In this document: piece after piece, positions 44,432-54,022 of the stretch
Numbering within the stretch: position 1 is the stretch's first letter
Layout of the letters: each line of letters opens with the position of its first letter
NCBI RefSeq assembly: GCF_004345645.1
Contig: NZ_SLWS01000001.1
Span: forward strand, 186,001-250,000
From: Actinocrispum wychmicini
GTDB taxonomy: Bacteria; Actinomycetota; Actinomycetes; Mycobacteriales; Pseudonocardiaceae
Direction of reading: 5' to 3'
Length of the DNA: 64,000 nucleotides
Translations under genes and position numbers: made by a program
Notes under the pieces: model-generated
Database searches by the model: none
Seen by the model: only the letters and a program-made list of their open reading frames with translations
What the model was told of the DNA's origin: nothing

Positions 44432-45367
44432 GTGCAAGCGACGAGCACGATCGACCGACCGATGACGACGGGGGAAGCCCCGCTCGACAATCCCAGCCGC
44501 ACCTTCGGGCGGGCATGGGACGATGTCCGACGCGGTGTCCGGGCCGTGGACCTGTGGGGTCACCTCGGCTGGCAGGACATCAAGCAGCGTTATCGCCGTT
44601 CGGTGATCGGACCCCTGTGGATCACGCTGAGCATGGCGGTGACCGCCATCGGACTCGGGCTGCTGTACTCGCAGCTCTTCAAGACGACGATCGGGACATT
44701 TCTCCCGTATATCACGGTCGGCTTCATTGTCTGGAACTTCATCGTCGGATGCGTCATCGAGGGCACCGACACGTTCATCTCGAACGAAGGACTGATCAAG
44801 CACCTGCCCGCGCCGCTGACGGTGTACGCGTTGCGCACGGTGTGGCGGCAGACGCTGATGATGGCGCACAACCTGATGGTCTACGTGGTCGTCGTCGCGA
44901 TCTTCTTCACGAACCTGACCGCGGCGGGGTACACGATCAGCGACGGCGGCACCCAGCAACCGGGCCTGAGTTGGACGGTCCTGCTGGCGGTCCCCGGGTT
45001 CCTGCTGATCGCGGTCAACGGCGTGTGGGTCACCCTGCTGTTCGGCATCATCGCCACCCGCTACCGGGACATCCCGCCGGTGATCAACGCGCTGATCCAG
45101 CTGGTGTTCTTCGGTACGCCGATCGTGTGGTCCACCGACCTGCTGACCGGCGGCGGCGCCTTCGGCGGTGGCGGCGGCCACTGGCGGGTGCTGATCGCCG
45201 AGCTCAACCCGCTGTACCACTTCGTCGAGGTGATGCGCGCGCCGCTGCTCGGCATGGTGGTCAGCTGGCACCATTGGGCCATCGTCGGCGGCATCACTGT
45301 CATCGGCTCACTGCTGGCTTTGGTGGCGATGCGTAACTACCGCGCGCGCGTGCCCTACTGGGTGTAA
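44432..45367 (+). CDS. wzm: galactan ABC exporter permease Wzm
   Basis: About 311 aa from GTG 44432; ATG 44462 is an alternative. It has six membrane segments and the ABC-2 pattern GWQDIKQRYRRSVIGPLWIT, ending with NPLYHFVEVMRAPLLG. It forms the channel with Wzt and flips lipid-linked galactan outwards. M. tuberculosis has the corresponding Rv3783 (gene order differs slightly). It is followed at 15 bp by wzt. Confidence 0.9.
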   Translation: MQATSTIDRPMTTGEAPLDNPSRTFGRAWDDVRRGVRAVDLWGHLGWQDIKQRYRRSVIGPLWITLSMAVTAIGLGLLYSQLFKTTIGTFLPYITVGFIVWNFIVGCVIEGTDTFISNEGLIKHLPAPLTVYALRTVWRQTLMMAHNLMVYVVVVAIFFTNLTAAGYTISDGGTQQPGLSWTVLLAVPGFLLIAVNGVWVTLLFGIIATRYRDIPPVINALIQLVFFGTPIVWSTDLLTGGGAFGGGGGHWRVLIAELNPLYHFVEVMRAPLLGMVVSWHHWAIVGGITVIGSLLALVAMRNYRARVPYWV

Positions 45368-45381
45368 CGGAGGCTGGAGAC

Positions 45382-46194
45382 ATGGTCAGCATCGACGTCT
45401 GGAACGCCTCCGTCGACTTCCCGATCTTCGACGCGAAGACCCGGTCGCTGAAGAAGGCGGTGCTCGGCAAGGTTGGTGGGCACATCGGCACCGAGGCCAG
45501 GGTCCCGGTGATCGAGGCGCTGCGGGACATCAACCTGTCGTTGGGCGACGGCGACCGGGTGGCCCTGGTGGGCCACAACGGCGCGGGCAAGTCCACGCTG
45601 CTGCGGCTGCTGTCCGGGATCTACGAGCCGATCACCGGCGGCGCGAAGATCATCGGCAAGATCGCGCCCGTGTTCGACCTGGGTGTCGGCATGGACCCGG
45701 AGATCTCCGGGGTCGAGAACATCATGATCCGCGGCCTGTTCCTCGGCATGAACCGCAAGGCGATGGAGAAGAAGGTCGACGACATCGCGGAGTTCAGCGA
45801 GCTCGGCGACTTCCTGCAGATGCCGCTGCGGGCGTACTCGACCGGGATGCGGGTGCGGCTCGCGCTGGGCATCGTCACGTCGATCGACCCGGAGATCCTG
45901 ATCCTGGACGAGGGCATCGGCGCGGTGGACGCGGCGTTCATGAAGAAAGCCAGAGACCGCCTGGTCGACCTGGTGAAACGCTCCGGCCTGCTGGTGTTCG
46001 CGTCGCACCAGGACGACCTGCTGCTGGAGCTGTGCAACCAGGCGATCTGGATGGACGGCGGCCGGATGAAGATGCGCGGCGGCCTGCGTGAGGTGCTCAC
46101 CGCGTACAAGGGCTACGACCCGTACGAGCACCTGGGTCCGGAGATGCTCAGCCGGCTGGGTGTCGAGGCCGTTCCGAACGGCGAGACCCGGTGA
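45382..46194 (+). CDS. wzt: galactan ABC exporter ATPase Wzt
   Basis: 270 aa. Walker A ALVGHNGAGKSTLLR, signature YSTGMRVRLALGI, Walker B ILILDEGIGAVDAAFM, switch His ASHQDDLLL. It lacks the C-terminal carbohydrate-binding domain of O-antigen Wzt, as in the mycobacterial Rv3781 type. The GTG of glfT1 overlaps its stop by 4 bp. Confidence 0.93.
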   Translation: MVSIDVWNASVDFPIFDAKTRSLKKAVLGKVGGHIGTEARVPVIEALRDINLSLGDGDRVALVGHNGAGKSTLLRLLSGIYEPITGGAKIIGKIAPVFDLGVGMDPEISGVENIMIRGLFLGMNRKAMEKKVDDIAEFSELGDFLQMPLRAYSTGMRVRLALGIVTSIDPEILILDEGIGAVDAAFMKKARDRLVDLVKRSGLLVFASHQDDLLLELCNQAIWMDGGRMKMRGGLREVLTAYKGYDPYEHLGPEMLSRLGVEAVPNGETR

Positions 46195-47090
46195 CCACGC
46201 CGCTGCGGCCGGACTCGGTCGTCACCGTCGTGGTGACGAGGCACCGCCGTGACCTCCTGGTCGACTCGTTGAAGGTGATCGGCGCGCAGACCCGTCCGCC
46301 GGACCACCTGGTGGTCGTGGACAACGGCCCGGACCAGTCGGCCGAGGACGTGGTGGCCGCGTGCCCGGTGCCGTCGACGTACATCGCGTCGCACCGCAAC
46401 CTCGGCGGCGCCGGTGGTTTCGCGCTGGGCATCCTGCACGCGTTGGCGCTCGGCGCGGAGTGGGTCTGGCTGGCCGACGACGACGGCCGGCCGGCGGACG
46501 AGACGGTGCTGGAAGTCCTGCTCGGCGAGGCGAAACGGCGTGGGCTGGCCGAGATCTCCCCGGTCGTCGTGAACATCGACACGCCGGAGACGCTGGCCTT
46601 TCCGTTGCGCCGCGGGCTGACGTGGAAGCGGCACACGTCCGAACTGGGCACGGACTTCCTGCCCGGGATCGCGTCGCTGTTCAACGGCGCGCTGTTCCGG
46701 GCGTCCACTTTGGACGTCATCGGCGTGCCGGACTACCGGCTGTTCGTCCGCGGCGACGAGGTCGAGGTGCACCGCCGGCTGGTCCGGACCGGGCTGCCGT
46801 TCGGCACGTCGCTGCGGGTGGCGTACCTGCACCCGGACGGGTCGGACGAGTTCAAACCGATGCTGGGCGGCCGGTTCCACGCCCAGGACCCGGACAACCC
46901 GGTCAAGCGCTACTACACGTACCGCAACCGCGGATACCTGTTGTCGCAGCCCGGGTTGCGCAAGATCGGCGCGCTTGAGGTCCTCCGCTTCGGCCTGTAC
47001 TTCCTGACCGTGCGCAAGGACCCCAAGGCGTTCCTGACCTGGCTCAAACTCGTCCGCCAGGGCCAACGCGAACGTTTCTTCCGCTACTGA
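46191..47090 (+). CDS. glfT1: galactofuranosyltransferase GlfT1
   Basis: 299 aa from GTG 46191. GT2 fold: SVVTVVVTRHRRDLLVDSLK, VVVDNGPDQS, VWLADDDGRPADETV (metal-binding DDD) and FVRGDEVEVHRRLVR with the acceptor-side Asp-Glu. GlfT1 adds the first two galactofuranose residues to the lipid-linked rhamnosyl-GlcNAc, at the cytoplasmic face. It overlaps the convergent lanthipeptide synthetase end by 47 bp. Confidence 0.93.
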   Translation: MTTPLRPDSVVTVVVTRHRRDLLVDSLKVIGAQTRPPDHLVVVDNGPDQSAEDVVAACPVPSTYIASHRNLGGAGGFALGILHALALGAEWVWLADDDGRPADETVLEVLLGEAKRRGLAEISPVVVNIDTPETLAFPLRRGLTWKRHTSELGTDFLPGIASLFNGALFRASTLDVIGVPDYRLFVRGDEVEVHRRLVRTGLPFGTSLRVAYLHPDGSDEFKPMLGGRFHAQDPDNPVKRYYTYRNRGYLLSQPGLRKIGALEVLRFGLYFLTVRKDPKAFLTWLKLVRQGQRERFFRY

Positions 47091-49683
47091 CCCCGGCCGT
47101 CTTCACCCCCACTGTCGCATGGGGACTGTTGAGCACCCGCAGTGGCGCGGTGTCGGTGCTGTTGTCGCTCAAGAAGGGCAGCAGCTGAGCACCGTCCAGA
47201 ACGGACGCGAGCGCGAGCAGCACACCCGCTCCGCCGGTGGCGACGTCCATCGACAGGCGCAGCAAATGGGTGCCGGGGAACGCGATGTGCCCGTGGTACG
47301 GCACGGCGTGCAGCGCCAGCCAGTCCAGATGCTGGTCGGTCGCCCGCGCCGAAATCGGATCCGGGTCCCGGCGCTGCCCGGCGGCGAGCGCGGCCAGCAG
47401 GCCGGCGCGGCCGAGCATCAGGCCAGGCTGGATCACGAACTCGGCCATCAACGCGCGCCGCAGCTTCGGCAGTTCCATCGCACAGGGGGCGCCGGGCCAG
47501 CACGACAGTAACTCCGTCATCACGAGGACGATCCCGGCGCTGCCGACCTCCAGGTACGGCAACGTGCGCAGCCCGTCCCGCACCTGCACCGAGCCGTCCG
47601 GGCCGCGGGTGCATTCCAGCAGGTCCCGGCGGATCGCGAGGTCGGCCTGGTCCAGCCAGCCGCGGTCCCGGGTGCGTTCGAACAGCCGCAGGAACAGCAG
47701 GGCCGGTCCGGACCAGCCGTGCATCAGGCCGGCGCGGCCGCGGATGCCGGGGCCGGGCAGCGGGACGTTGGCCAGCATGCCGGTGAGCCGTTCGCCGATC
47801 TCGACCGCGTGCCACAGGTGGCCGGCGTCCTGTCGGCTGGCCGCGAGGTGCAGCAGGTTCAGTCCGATCCCGGCGAGCCCGGTGCGCAGGCCGTGGCAGG
47901 TGATCGTGGCCAGTTGCGGCTCGAACCGGTCGATCAGGTCGTCGACCGCGTCCTGGTAGCCGAAGTTCTCCAACACGTACGCGGTGCCGTACGCGCCGTT
48001 GAAGAATCCCGCGGTGGTGGGTGGATCCCGGCGGACGGCTTCGAGCAGCCACTGTTCGTGCATGGGGAACCGGCCTGCCCCGGTGACGTCCAGTGCGTGC
48101 AGGACACCGGCGGCGCCGTGGCCGAACCCCGTGGCGCCGGTGGCGAACTGCTGGATGTCACCGGGGAAGAGCCGGTCGGTCCGGGCCGGCGTGGCGCTGG
48201 CCAGGATCGCGTCCGCGATCGACCGGCGGACCGCCGTCCAGTTCACCTCGGGCTGGTCCAGCGCGGTCCGCCGGCGGGCGGACCTGGTCGACCGGGGCCG
48301 CAGTTCGGCCAGTACCTCTTCGAGGTAGCCGAGTGGCAGGTCGAATCGTTTGCGCACGTACCGGACGAAGTCGGCGAGCTTGTCCGGTTCCATGTCCAGG
48401 ACCGTGGTCATCGGCAGGAACATCCACAGCCGCAGCACCGCGAACGAGTACCGGTCGACCTCGTAGCCGGTCCGGTCGTTCGGGGCGCGGAAGCCCGGGG
48501 TGCCGCCCGGCGGGCGGTGCGGGTCGCGGGCCGGGAAGGCCAGCTCGAAGTCCACAAGGGACACTGAGTCGTCCTCGTCGACGAGGATGTTGCGGTCGTT
48601 GAGATCGCCGAACACCAGGCCACGCCGGTGGATGTCGGCGAGGATGCGTTCCACCCGGCTGAGCACGCCGAGGGCGCGTTCGACGTACCGGCCGCGGTCG
48701 GATCTGGTGGTGTCGCGTTGGGTCAACGGGTTGTGCCGGGCGAGCCAACGGCACAGCGGCATGCCGGGCACCGCGCTCATCGCCATGTATTCGTTGCCCC
48801 ACACGGAGAACCGCTCGTGCAGTTCGGGCACGCCGGACACGCCGGCCAGGGCGGTGAGGGTCCGCGCCTCCCGCTCGAGCCGGGTCACCGCGTCGACACA
48901 GTCCTGGTCCAGACCTGTATACGGTCGCGCCTCCTTCAGCACGACCTGGCGGCTGTCCGACCGCCGGGTGGCCAGGTACACGCCGCCCGCGTTGGTCACG
49001 TGGTGCGCGCTGTCCACCCGGTACGGCGCCCGAATGTCCGGTTCGGGCGGATCGATGTGGGACCTGAGGAAGGCCGGGACCCGCACCCAGTCCGGCAGCC
49101 GCCGGCTCTCCTCGGGGACGAGGGTGCCGTCCGGGCGCTCCAGGGCCGGGATCGTCGCCCCGGTCCCCTCGGTGATCATACGTTCGACAAATCCACCGAA
49201 CTTGATGTAAAGAGGACCCTCCCCATACCGCGCCTCGCCTGGTATGTGCGGACCGGCAACACCGGTCAAGCGTTCGCTCAGGTCCTCGAGGACACGTTTC
49301 AATTGGGTCTCGTCCACCGGGTAAATGGTGATCAATTTTCCACTTGCGGCCCGATCCGCATACTTGGCGTTCCGATTTGCGTGAATCCTGGCCGAGCGCA
49401 GAAATTTGAATGGTATACCGATTCGCACACAGTACGGCCGAACGATGTCCAGCACCCGCCGCGCGTCGGCCCGACCGGCGCTGATGTGCACCTTCCAGCC
49501 CTGCATCGGCAGATCCACGCCGTCCGGCAGGCAGACGTGCCAGCCACCGCGGTCGAACCGGCGCCAGCCGTGCACACATCCGGAAAGTGTGCTGACCCAA
49601 CTGTCCAAATGTTCGAGCCCGTGGTCTTCGGTGTCATAGAACCAACGATCCGCGAAGCAGTATGCCTCATAACGCAGATCCAT
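47044..49683 (-). CDS. class III lanthipeptide synthetase LanKC
   Basis: 879 aa. ATG 49683 is chosen because MDLRYEAYCFADRWFYD is the usual LanKC start and GGGGAGG lies upstream; the ORF extends 22 residues further. Domain 1 is the lyase-like region (residues 1-200), domain 2 a Ser/Thr kinase (ILADIHRRGLVFGDLNDRNI, VSLVDFELAF), domain 3 a LanC-like cyclase with no CCG/CHG zinc ligands (GLMHGWSGPALLFLRL), which is diagnostic of class III over class IV. It phosphorylates, eliminates and cyclises Ser/Thr/Cys in a precursor. No precursor gene could be identified next to it. Confidence 0.85.
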   Translation of the reverse strand: MDLRYEAYCFADRWFYDTEDHGLEHLDSWVSTLSGCVHGWRRFDRGGWHVCLPDGVDLPMQGWKVHISAGRADARRVLDIVRPYCVRIGIPFKFLRSARIHANRNAKYADRAASGKLITIYPVDETQLKRVLEDLSERLTGVAGPHIPGEARYGEGPLYIKFGGFVERMITEGTGATIPALERPDGTLVPEESRRLPDWVRVPAFLRSHIDPPEPDIRAPYRVDSAHHVTNAGGVYLATRRSDSRQVVLKEARPYTGLDQDCVDAVTRLEREARTLTALAGVSGVPELHERFSVWGNEYMAMSAVPGMPLCRWLARHNPLTQRDTTRSDRGRYVERALGVLSRVERILADIHRRGLVFGDLNDRNILVDEDDSVSLVDFELAFPARDPHRPPGGTPGFRAPNDRTGYEVDRYSFAVLRLWMFLPMTTVLDMEPDKLADFVRYVRKRFDLPLGYLEEVLAELRPRSTRSARRRTALDQPEVNWTAVRRSIADAILASATPARTDRLFPGDIQQFATGATGFGHGAAGVLHALDVTGAGRFPMHEQWLLEAVRRDPPTTAGFFNGAYGTAYVLENFGYQDAVDDLIDRFEPQLATITCHGLRTGLAGIGLNLLHLAASRQDAGHLWHAVEIGERLTGMLANVPLPGPGIRGRAGLMHGWSGPALLFLRLFERTRDRGWLDQADLAIRRDLLECTRGPDGSVQVRDGLRTLPYLEVGSAGIVLVMTELLSCWPGAPCAMELPKLRRALMAEFVIQPGLMLGRAGLLAALAAGQRRDPDPISARATDQHLDWLALHAVPYHGHIAFPGTHLLRLSMDVATGGAGVLLALASVLDGAQLLPFLSDNSTDTAPLRVLNSPHATVGVKTAGVSSGRNVRVGPGGRV

Positions 49684-50105
49684 GCCGGCAAGCGCCTCCC
49701 CGTTCCCGATTTTCTCGCCACAGCGCCCGAGTAGAAACAATTCCCGCACATACCGACCGCGAGGGTCGATCCGCCGTTCGAGGGTTCACACTGCCAATTA
49801 GCAACCGAACGGCATATGTTACCGATGAGTATCTGCGGGCAACTGGCGGGAAAATGACGAAAAGCATCCGGGCGCCGGCAGCTGCTCGACCGAACGGCCC
49901 ATTGCCCTATGGTCCTGGACGGACCATAGGCGACTACAGTACGTAGCCGTTCTACCGTCAGTGGGTCCGCCGAACGCAGGTTCAACCAAATGCCGCTTGA
50001 CAGTGCCATTAGCGTGGTCGGCGTGCATCGCATGTTTCCCATCACTCCCCCTCCCGCCGCCTAGGCGGGGCTTGAGCTGACCATGCGCGGCACGCTGCCG
50101 CGCCG
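49684..50105. other. 422-bp regulatory gap between LanKC and EamA genes
   Basis: CCTATGGTCC (49906-49915) and GGACCATAGG (49921-49930) form a perfect 10-bp dyad with a 5-nt loop. On the minus strand a strong purine run (GGGAGGGGGAGTG) precedes ATGs near 50042, opening a frame that continues out of phase into lanKC. A 70-codon minus ORF (start ATG CAC..., tail PAPGCFSSFSRQ) with one Cys and several Ser is the only lanthipeptide-like candidate. I do not call a precursor with confidence. Confidence 0.4.
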
Positions 50106-51146
50106 ATGAGACATGCCAACCGCCCCGCGGACGAACACTCACCCTGTTCCTCCTGCGTTGGAGCGATTCCCTTGGTCGACAACGTCCTTACCGACCGTGT
50201 TCGAAACCGGTCGGCCTCTTCGCGGCGATCTATGTTCTTCCTGGTCCTCGCCGGCGTGCTCTGGGGCGCCGGCGGGCTTTCCGGTTCCCTGCTTGGCCTT
50301 CAGACAGGTCTAGACCCGTTGGCGGTGGCCGCGTACCGGCTGCTGATCGGCGGCGCGATCGCGACCCTCGCCCTCGGCACCCGACTGAAACGGTTGCCGC
50401 GCACCGCGGCGGCGATTCGCCGGCTGTTCGCGGCCGGCGCGCTCTTGGCCGTGTTCCAGGCCAGCTACTTCGGTGCGGTGGCAATGACTTCGGTGAGCCT
50501 GGCGACGCTGGTGACCATCGGCAGCGTGCCGGTGATCGTCGCGGCCGTCACCGCGGTCCGCGAACGCAAGGCACCCACGCGCCGAACAGCCTTGTGCGTC
50601 GCGCTCGCGGTCAGCGGGCTGGCCATGCTCGCCGGCATGCCCTCCACAAGGGACACCTGGCACACCGTCGCCGGTGTGGCCCTGTCCCTGGCCGCCGGCA
50701 CCGGATTCGCCGCGTTCACCCTGGTCAACCGGCGTCCGGTGGCCGGCCTGTCGAACGGCGTCACCACCGGTCTCGGCCTGCTGGTCGGCGGAATCCTGTT
50801 GCTGCCGGCGGCATTGCCGCTCGGCATGGCCATTCCGTTGACACCTCAGGTGGTGCTCACCGCGGTGTTCCTGGGTACCGTGCCGACCGCGATCGCCTAC
50901 GGTGCCTACTTCGCCGGACTTCAGCACGTCAGCCCGGTCGCCGCCGCGCTGTCCGCGATGTTGGAACCGCTGACCGCGACCGTGCTGTCGGTGACGTTCT
51001 TCCACGACCGTCTCGGCGCGGTCGGGATCGTCGGCGCGGTCCTGCTCGGCGTGGCGTTGGTGGTCAACTATTCCGCTCAGAGCGGATCAGCCGACGGTGA
51101 ACCGGCATTGCCGGCCGAAGCACCCGATGCTGAGGTCAGGTCATGA
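50106..51146 (+). CDS. EamA/DMT-family exporter
   Basis: 346 aa from ATG 50106, or a shorter form from TTG 50172 behind GGAG. Ten membrane segments in two EamA repeats (FFLVLAGVLWGAGGLSGSLL, AGVALSLAAGTGFAAFTLV) mark a DMT exporter of amino acids or metabolites. It is divergent from lanKC; it could export the lanthipeptide's precursor metabolites or be unrelated. ATGA overlap couples it to the next gene. Confidence 0.85.
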   Translation: MRHANRPADEHSPCSSCVGAIPLVDNVLTDRVRNRSASSRRSMFFLVLAGVLWGAGGLSGSLLGLQTGLDPLAVAAYRLLIGGAIATLALGTRLKRLPRTAAAIRRLFAAGALLAVFQASYFGAVAMTSVSLATLVTIGSVPVIVAAVTAVRERKAPTRRTALCVALAVSGLAMLAGMPSTRDTWHTVAGVALSLAAGTGFAAFTLVNRRPVAGLSNGVTTGLGLLVGGILLLPAALPLGMAIPLTPQVVLTAVFLGTVPTAIAYGAYFAGLQHVSPVAAALSAMLEPLTATVLSVTFFHDRLGAVGIVGAVLLGVALVVNYSAQSGSADGEPALPAEAPDAEVRS

Positions 51147-51412
51147 CTGAGTCGACCAAGACCGCACTGGTGCTGCATCTCGCCAGCGGCGGCGAGCCAC
51201 TGGTGTACGCGTTGTCCGAGGAGGGGGCGACAGCCCTCGCTGCCCGGCTGCAGACGCTGATGACCTCAGGCGGAGTGGACGCGCCACTGCTGGCGGACGA
51301 GTCCAAAGTGACGATCAACTTCGCGCACGTCGCGACCGCGCACTTCGAGGAGGCGCCGTCGAACCGCGTGTACGGCAGCGCCAACAAAGGACCACACGGC
51401 TTCGCCCGCTGA
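51143..51412 (+). CDS. small conserved actinobacterial protein
   Basis: 89 aa, ATGA-coupled to the EamA gene. It opens TALVLHLASGGEPLVYALSE and ends VTINFAHVATAHFEEAP...RVYGSANKG, a compact alpha/beta pattern I do not link to a named function. No Cys, signal or TM. The coupling suggests a partner of the exporter. The gene ends 4 bp before the terminator 51417-51454. Confidence 0.6.
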   Translation: MTESTKTALVLHLASGGEPLVYALSEEGATALAARLQTLMTSGGVDAPLLADESKVTINFAHVATAHFEEAPSNRVYGSANKGPHGFAR

Positions 51413-51416
51413 CAGC

Positions 51417-51454
51417 AAAGGGGTGGGACGGCAGCGAAGCCGTCCCACCCCTTT
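51417..51454. terminator. bidirectional intrinsic terminator
   Basis: AAAGGGGTGGGACGGC pairs exactly with GCCGTCCCACCCCTTT around AGCGAA. The T-run on one strand and A-run on the other end both the EamA operon and glfT2. Confidence 0.93.
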
Positions 51455-51462
51455 CCCGAAAG

Positions 51463-53409
51463 TCACTGCTGCTCGAACACCTTGCGCCACGACTCGATGG
51501 ACGTGAGATCGCGCAACGCCGCGCGGTACTCGCCCTTCAGCCGCTCGAACTCACGCTCCAGTTGCATGAAGTCCTGAACAGCCTGACGCATCAGCATCCG
51601 GAACTTCTCCGGGTCCCGCTTGCGGAACGTGGTCCCGCGGCCGTCCGCCGTCGCCACTGTCGCGCCGTCGATCCGGGACATCAGGTACCAGCGCGCGTCC
51701 TGGGCCGAGATGTTCAGCTGGGGCCGCTCATGGTGCTCCGGCCGCGGCTTGCGCAGGTTGTGCACCAAGCCCTCCAGCAAGGTCCGGCCCATCGCGATCG
51801 GGTTGTCCGGACGGTGCGAGAAGTGCGCGGCGTGCGCGGCTGTCATCGACGGCAGCGGCAGGTCCCTGGCCGAGCCGACCACGCGGCCGTCGTCGAACTG
51901 GGCCCGCAGCTCGCGGACCTCGGCCAGCGCCGTGGGCAGCATCTCGAACAGCCGGTCCGGGCCGGCCATGAAGTCCTGGATGGCCCGGTGGTGCAGCGCG
52001 ACCGTCGAGTACTGCAGGCTGAGCAGGTTCACCAGGGTCGACCTGAGGCTGCTCTTGACCAGGCCGCGCGGCTTGCGGTCGTCGCTGTACAGCGCGGCCA
52101 CGATCAGCCGGTTGCGGAAGTGGAAGTACGCCTGCCAGTCGGTGCCGTCGTCCTTGTTCGACCACGGCATGTGCCAGATCGCCACGCCGGGCAGGCTGGC
52201 CGTCGGGTAGCCGGCGGCCGCCGCGCGCAGGCTGTACTCGCTGTCGTCCCACTTGATGAACAACGGCAGCGGCAGGCCCAGCTCCTCCACCAGCCGCCGC
52301 GGGATCATGCACATCCACCAGCCGTTGTAGTCCACGTCGATCCTGCGGTGCAGGTTCACCGACTTGGGGTGGCGCAACGGCCGCTTGACGAAGTCGTGGT
52401 CGGTGGCCGCGTACGGTGCCGCGTTCCACATGAACGGGCCGCGGTCGACGATCTCGCCCATCGAGTGGAGGTGCGAGCGGGCCTGCAGGTTGAGCATGTG
52501 CCCGCCGACGATCATCGGCTGAGCGGCGAACCGGGAGAACGCCAGCGCGCGCAGGATGCAGTCCGGCTCGATCACGATGTCGTCGTCCATCAGCAGGACC
52601 TGGTCGCAGTCGGTGTCCGTGACCGCCTCGAACATGCCGCGCGCGAACCCGCCGCTGCCGCCCATGTTGGCCTGGTCGCGCATACGCAAGCGGTCCCCGA
52701 GCCGGGCCGCGGCCTCCGCGTAGCCCGTCGCGTCCCGCACCTTCTTGGTGCCCTGGTCGGCCACGACCACGGCGGTGATCGCCGCGAGCACGAGGTCGTC
52801 CTCGCCGATCGCGGTCAGCGCACCGACGCAGTCGTCCGGCCGGTTGAACGTGGTGATGCTGATCGACACCGAGCCCCGGCCGGGCGCCGGCGACGTGGCG
52901 TACCAGCCGCTGTCGGTGATCTCCAGGTCGTCGCTCTCGCTGGTGACGTTGAACCAGTACCAGCCGCCGTCCTCGAACGGCGCCAGCTCAAGGTCGAACG
53001 ACACCGGGCCGGCCTTGGCCACGGCCAGGCCGCGGACGTGGATCTGGGTGCCGTCGCCCTTGGACCGGTAGACGTCCACCCGGCAGGCCGCCGACACGTT
53101 CAGCCGCAGCACGACCGACTCCAACGTGGTCCAGCGGCGCCAGTAGCTGGCGGCGAACCCGTTGAAGTAGGTGGCGAACGAGATCTCCGAGTCCGGCCCG
53201 ATCTGCAGCGCGGTCCGGCTGAGCGAGCGGGCCCGGCGGGCGTTGCCCGTGTCCTCGTCGAGGTAGAGGGCACGTACATCCAATGGGTCACCGATGCGCG
53301 GGAAGATCACTCGCTGCAGCAGCGCCCCGCCGTACGTCTCCGGCCCTGCGGCCGCCTTGGGAGCCGCCTTCTGGGCCGCGCGCGGGGTGTCGGCGGTCTT
53401 CGTAGCCAT
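51463..53409 (-). CDS. glfT2: galactofuranosyltransferase GlfT2
   Basis: 648 aa from ATG 53409 behind GGGAGGAC (an in-frame TTG at 53457 is less likely). N-terminal beta-barrel domain, then a GT-A domain with LAAITAVVVADQGTKKVRDA, VLLMDDDIVIEPD (DDD metal site) and IWHMPWSNKDDGTDWQAYFH with the catalytic base region, then a C-terminal helical domain. GlfT2 extends the galactan with alternating beta-1,5 and beta-1,6 galactofuranose. It corresponds to Rv3808c. Confidence 0.93.
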   Translation of the reverse strand: MATKTADTPRAAQKAAPKAAAGPETYGGALLQRVIFPRIGDPLDVRALYLDEDTGNARRARSLSRTALQIGPDSEISFATYFNGFAASYWRRWTTLESVVLRLNVSAACRVDVYRSKGDGTQIHVRGLAVAKAGPVSFDLELAPFEDGGWYWFNVTSESDDLEITDSGWYATSPAPGRGSVSISITTFNRPDDCVGALTAIGEDDLVLAAITAVVVADQGTKKVRDATGYAEAAARLGDRLRMRDQANMGGSGGFARGMFEAVTDTDCDQVLLMDDDIVIEPDCILRALAFSRFAAQPMIVGGHMLNLQARSHLHSMGEIVDRGPFMWNAAPYAATDHDFVKRPLRHPKSVNLHRRIDVDYNGWWMCMIPRRLVEELGLPLPLFIKWDDSEYSLRAAAAGYPTASLPGVAIWHMPWSNKDDGTDWQAYFHFRNRLIVAALYSDDRKPRGLVKSSLRSTLVNLLSLQYSTVALHHRAIQDFMAGPDRLFEMLPTALAEVRELRAQFDDGRVVGSARDLPLPSMTAAHAAHFSHRPDNPIAMGRTLLEGLVHNLRKPRPEHHERPQLNISAQDARWYLMSRIDGATVATADGRGTTFRKRDPEKFRMLMRQAVQDFMQLEREFERLKGEYRAALRDLTSIESWRKVFEQQ

Positions 53410-53533
53410 TGAGCTGTCTGTCCTCCCGCGGGCGACACCCGCGTCTGTGGTCGTCAAATTCCGAAACGCCGCAAACCGTCCCCCATCGGACGCGACGACG
53501 TTCAGATCCCAACGTACAGTGCATTACGCTGGG

Positions 53534-53977
53534 TCACACGGGCGCCTTGAACACCACTGTCCGTAGTATCACGAAGTTGATCGCCGTGGCCACGCCCTGC
53601 GCGATGATCCACGCGACCGTGACATGCCCCCGGAAGTCGCCAAGAACACCCAGCATCCAGGCGTTCATCCCGATGTTCACGAAGAACGTGACCGTGTACA
53701 GCAACGCGAACTTCGCCACCGACCCCGTGCCGCCGGACGCGTTGTTGAACGTCCACCTGCGGTTGAGCAGGTACGCGGTGGTCGTGCCCAGGACGAAGCT
53801 CATCGCCTTGGCCCCGTGTACCCAGATGCCCAGCGCCAGGAATCCCTGGTAGGTGCCGTAGTCGACCAGCGCGGACAGCCCGCCGACGAGGACGAACCGG
53901 GTGATCTGGGTCAGTAGGCCGATGGTGCGCGGCTCGGCGTTCACGGCTGTCACCACAAAGTTCCTCACTGCTGCCAT
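53534..53977 (-). CDS. GtrA-family membrane protein
   Basis: 147 aa with four membrane helices (LTQITRFVLVGGLSALVDYG, TTAYLLNRRWTF). Homologous to Rv3789, which lies next to dprE1 in mycobacteria and is thought to act in DPA-dependent arabinan assembly (flippase role debated). It is divergent from dprE1 with 45 bp between them. Confidence 0.88.
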   Translation of the reverse strand: MAAVRNFVVTAVNAEPRTIGLLTQITRFVLVGGLSALVDYGTYQGFLALGIWVHGAKAMSFVLGTTTAYLLNRRWTFNNASGGTGSVAKFALLYTVTFFVNIGMNAWMLGVLGDFRGHVTVAWIIAQGVATAINFVILRTVVFKAPV

Positions 53978-54022
53978 GGCCCTGCATCCTCACGGGCAGT
54001 CTACGAGGCGGCGGCCGGTAGG

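Noticed and set aside
49819..50045. Minus-strand ORFs upstream of lanKC with Cys and Ser, considered as the lanthipeptide precursor
   Set aside because: No typical leader motif, no repeated Ser-x-x-Ser-x-x-Cys core; one frame merely runs on into the coding region out of phase.
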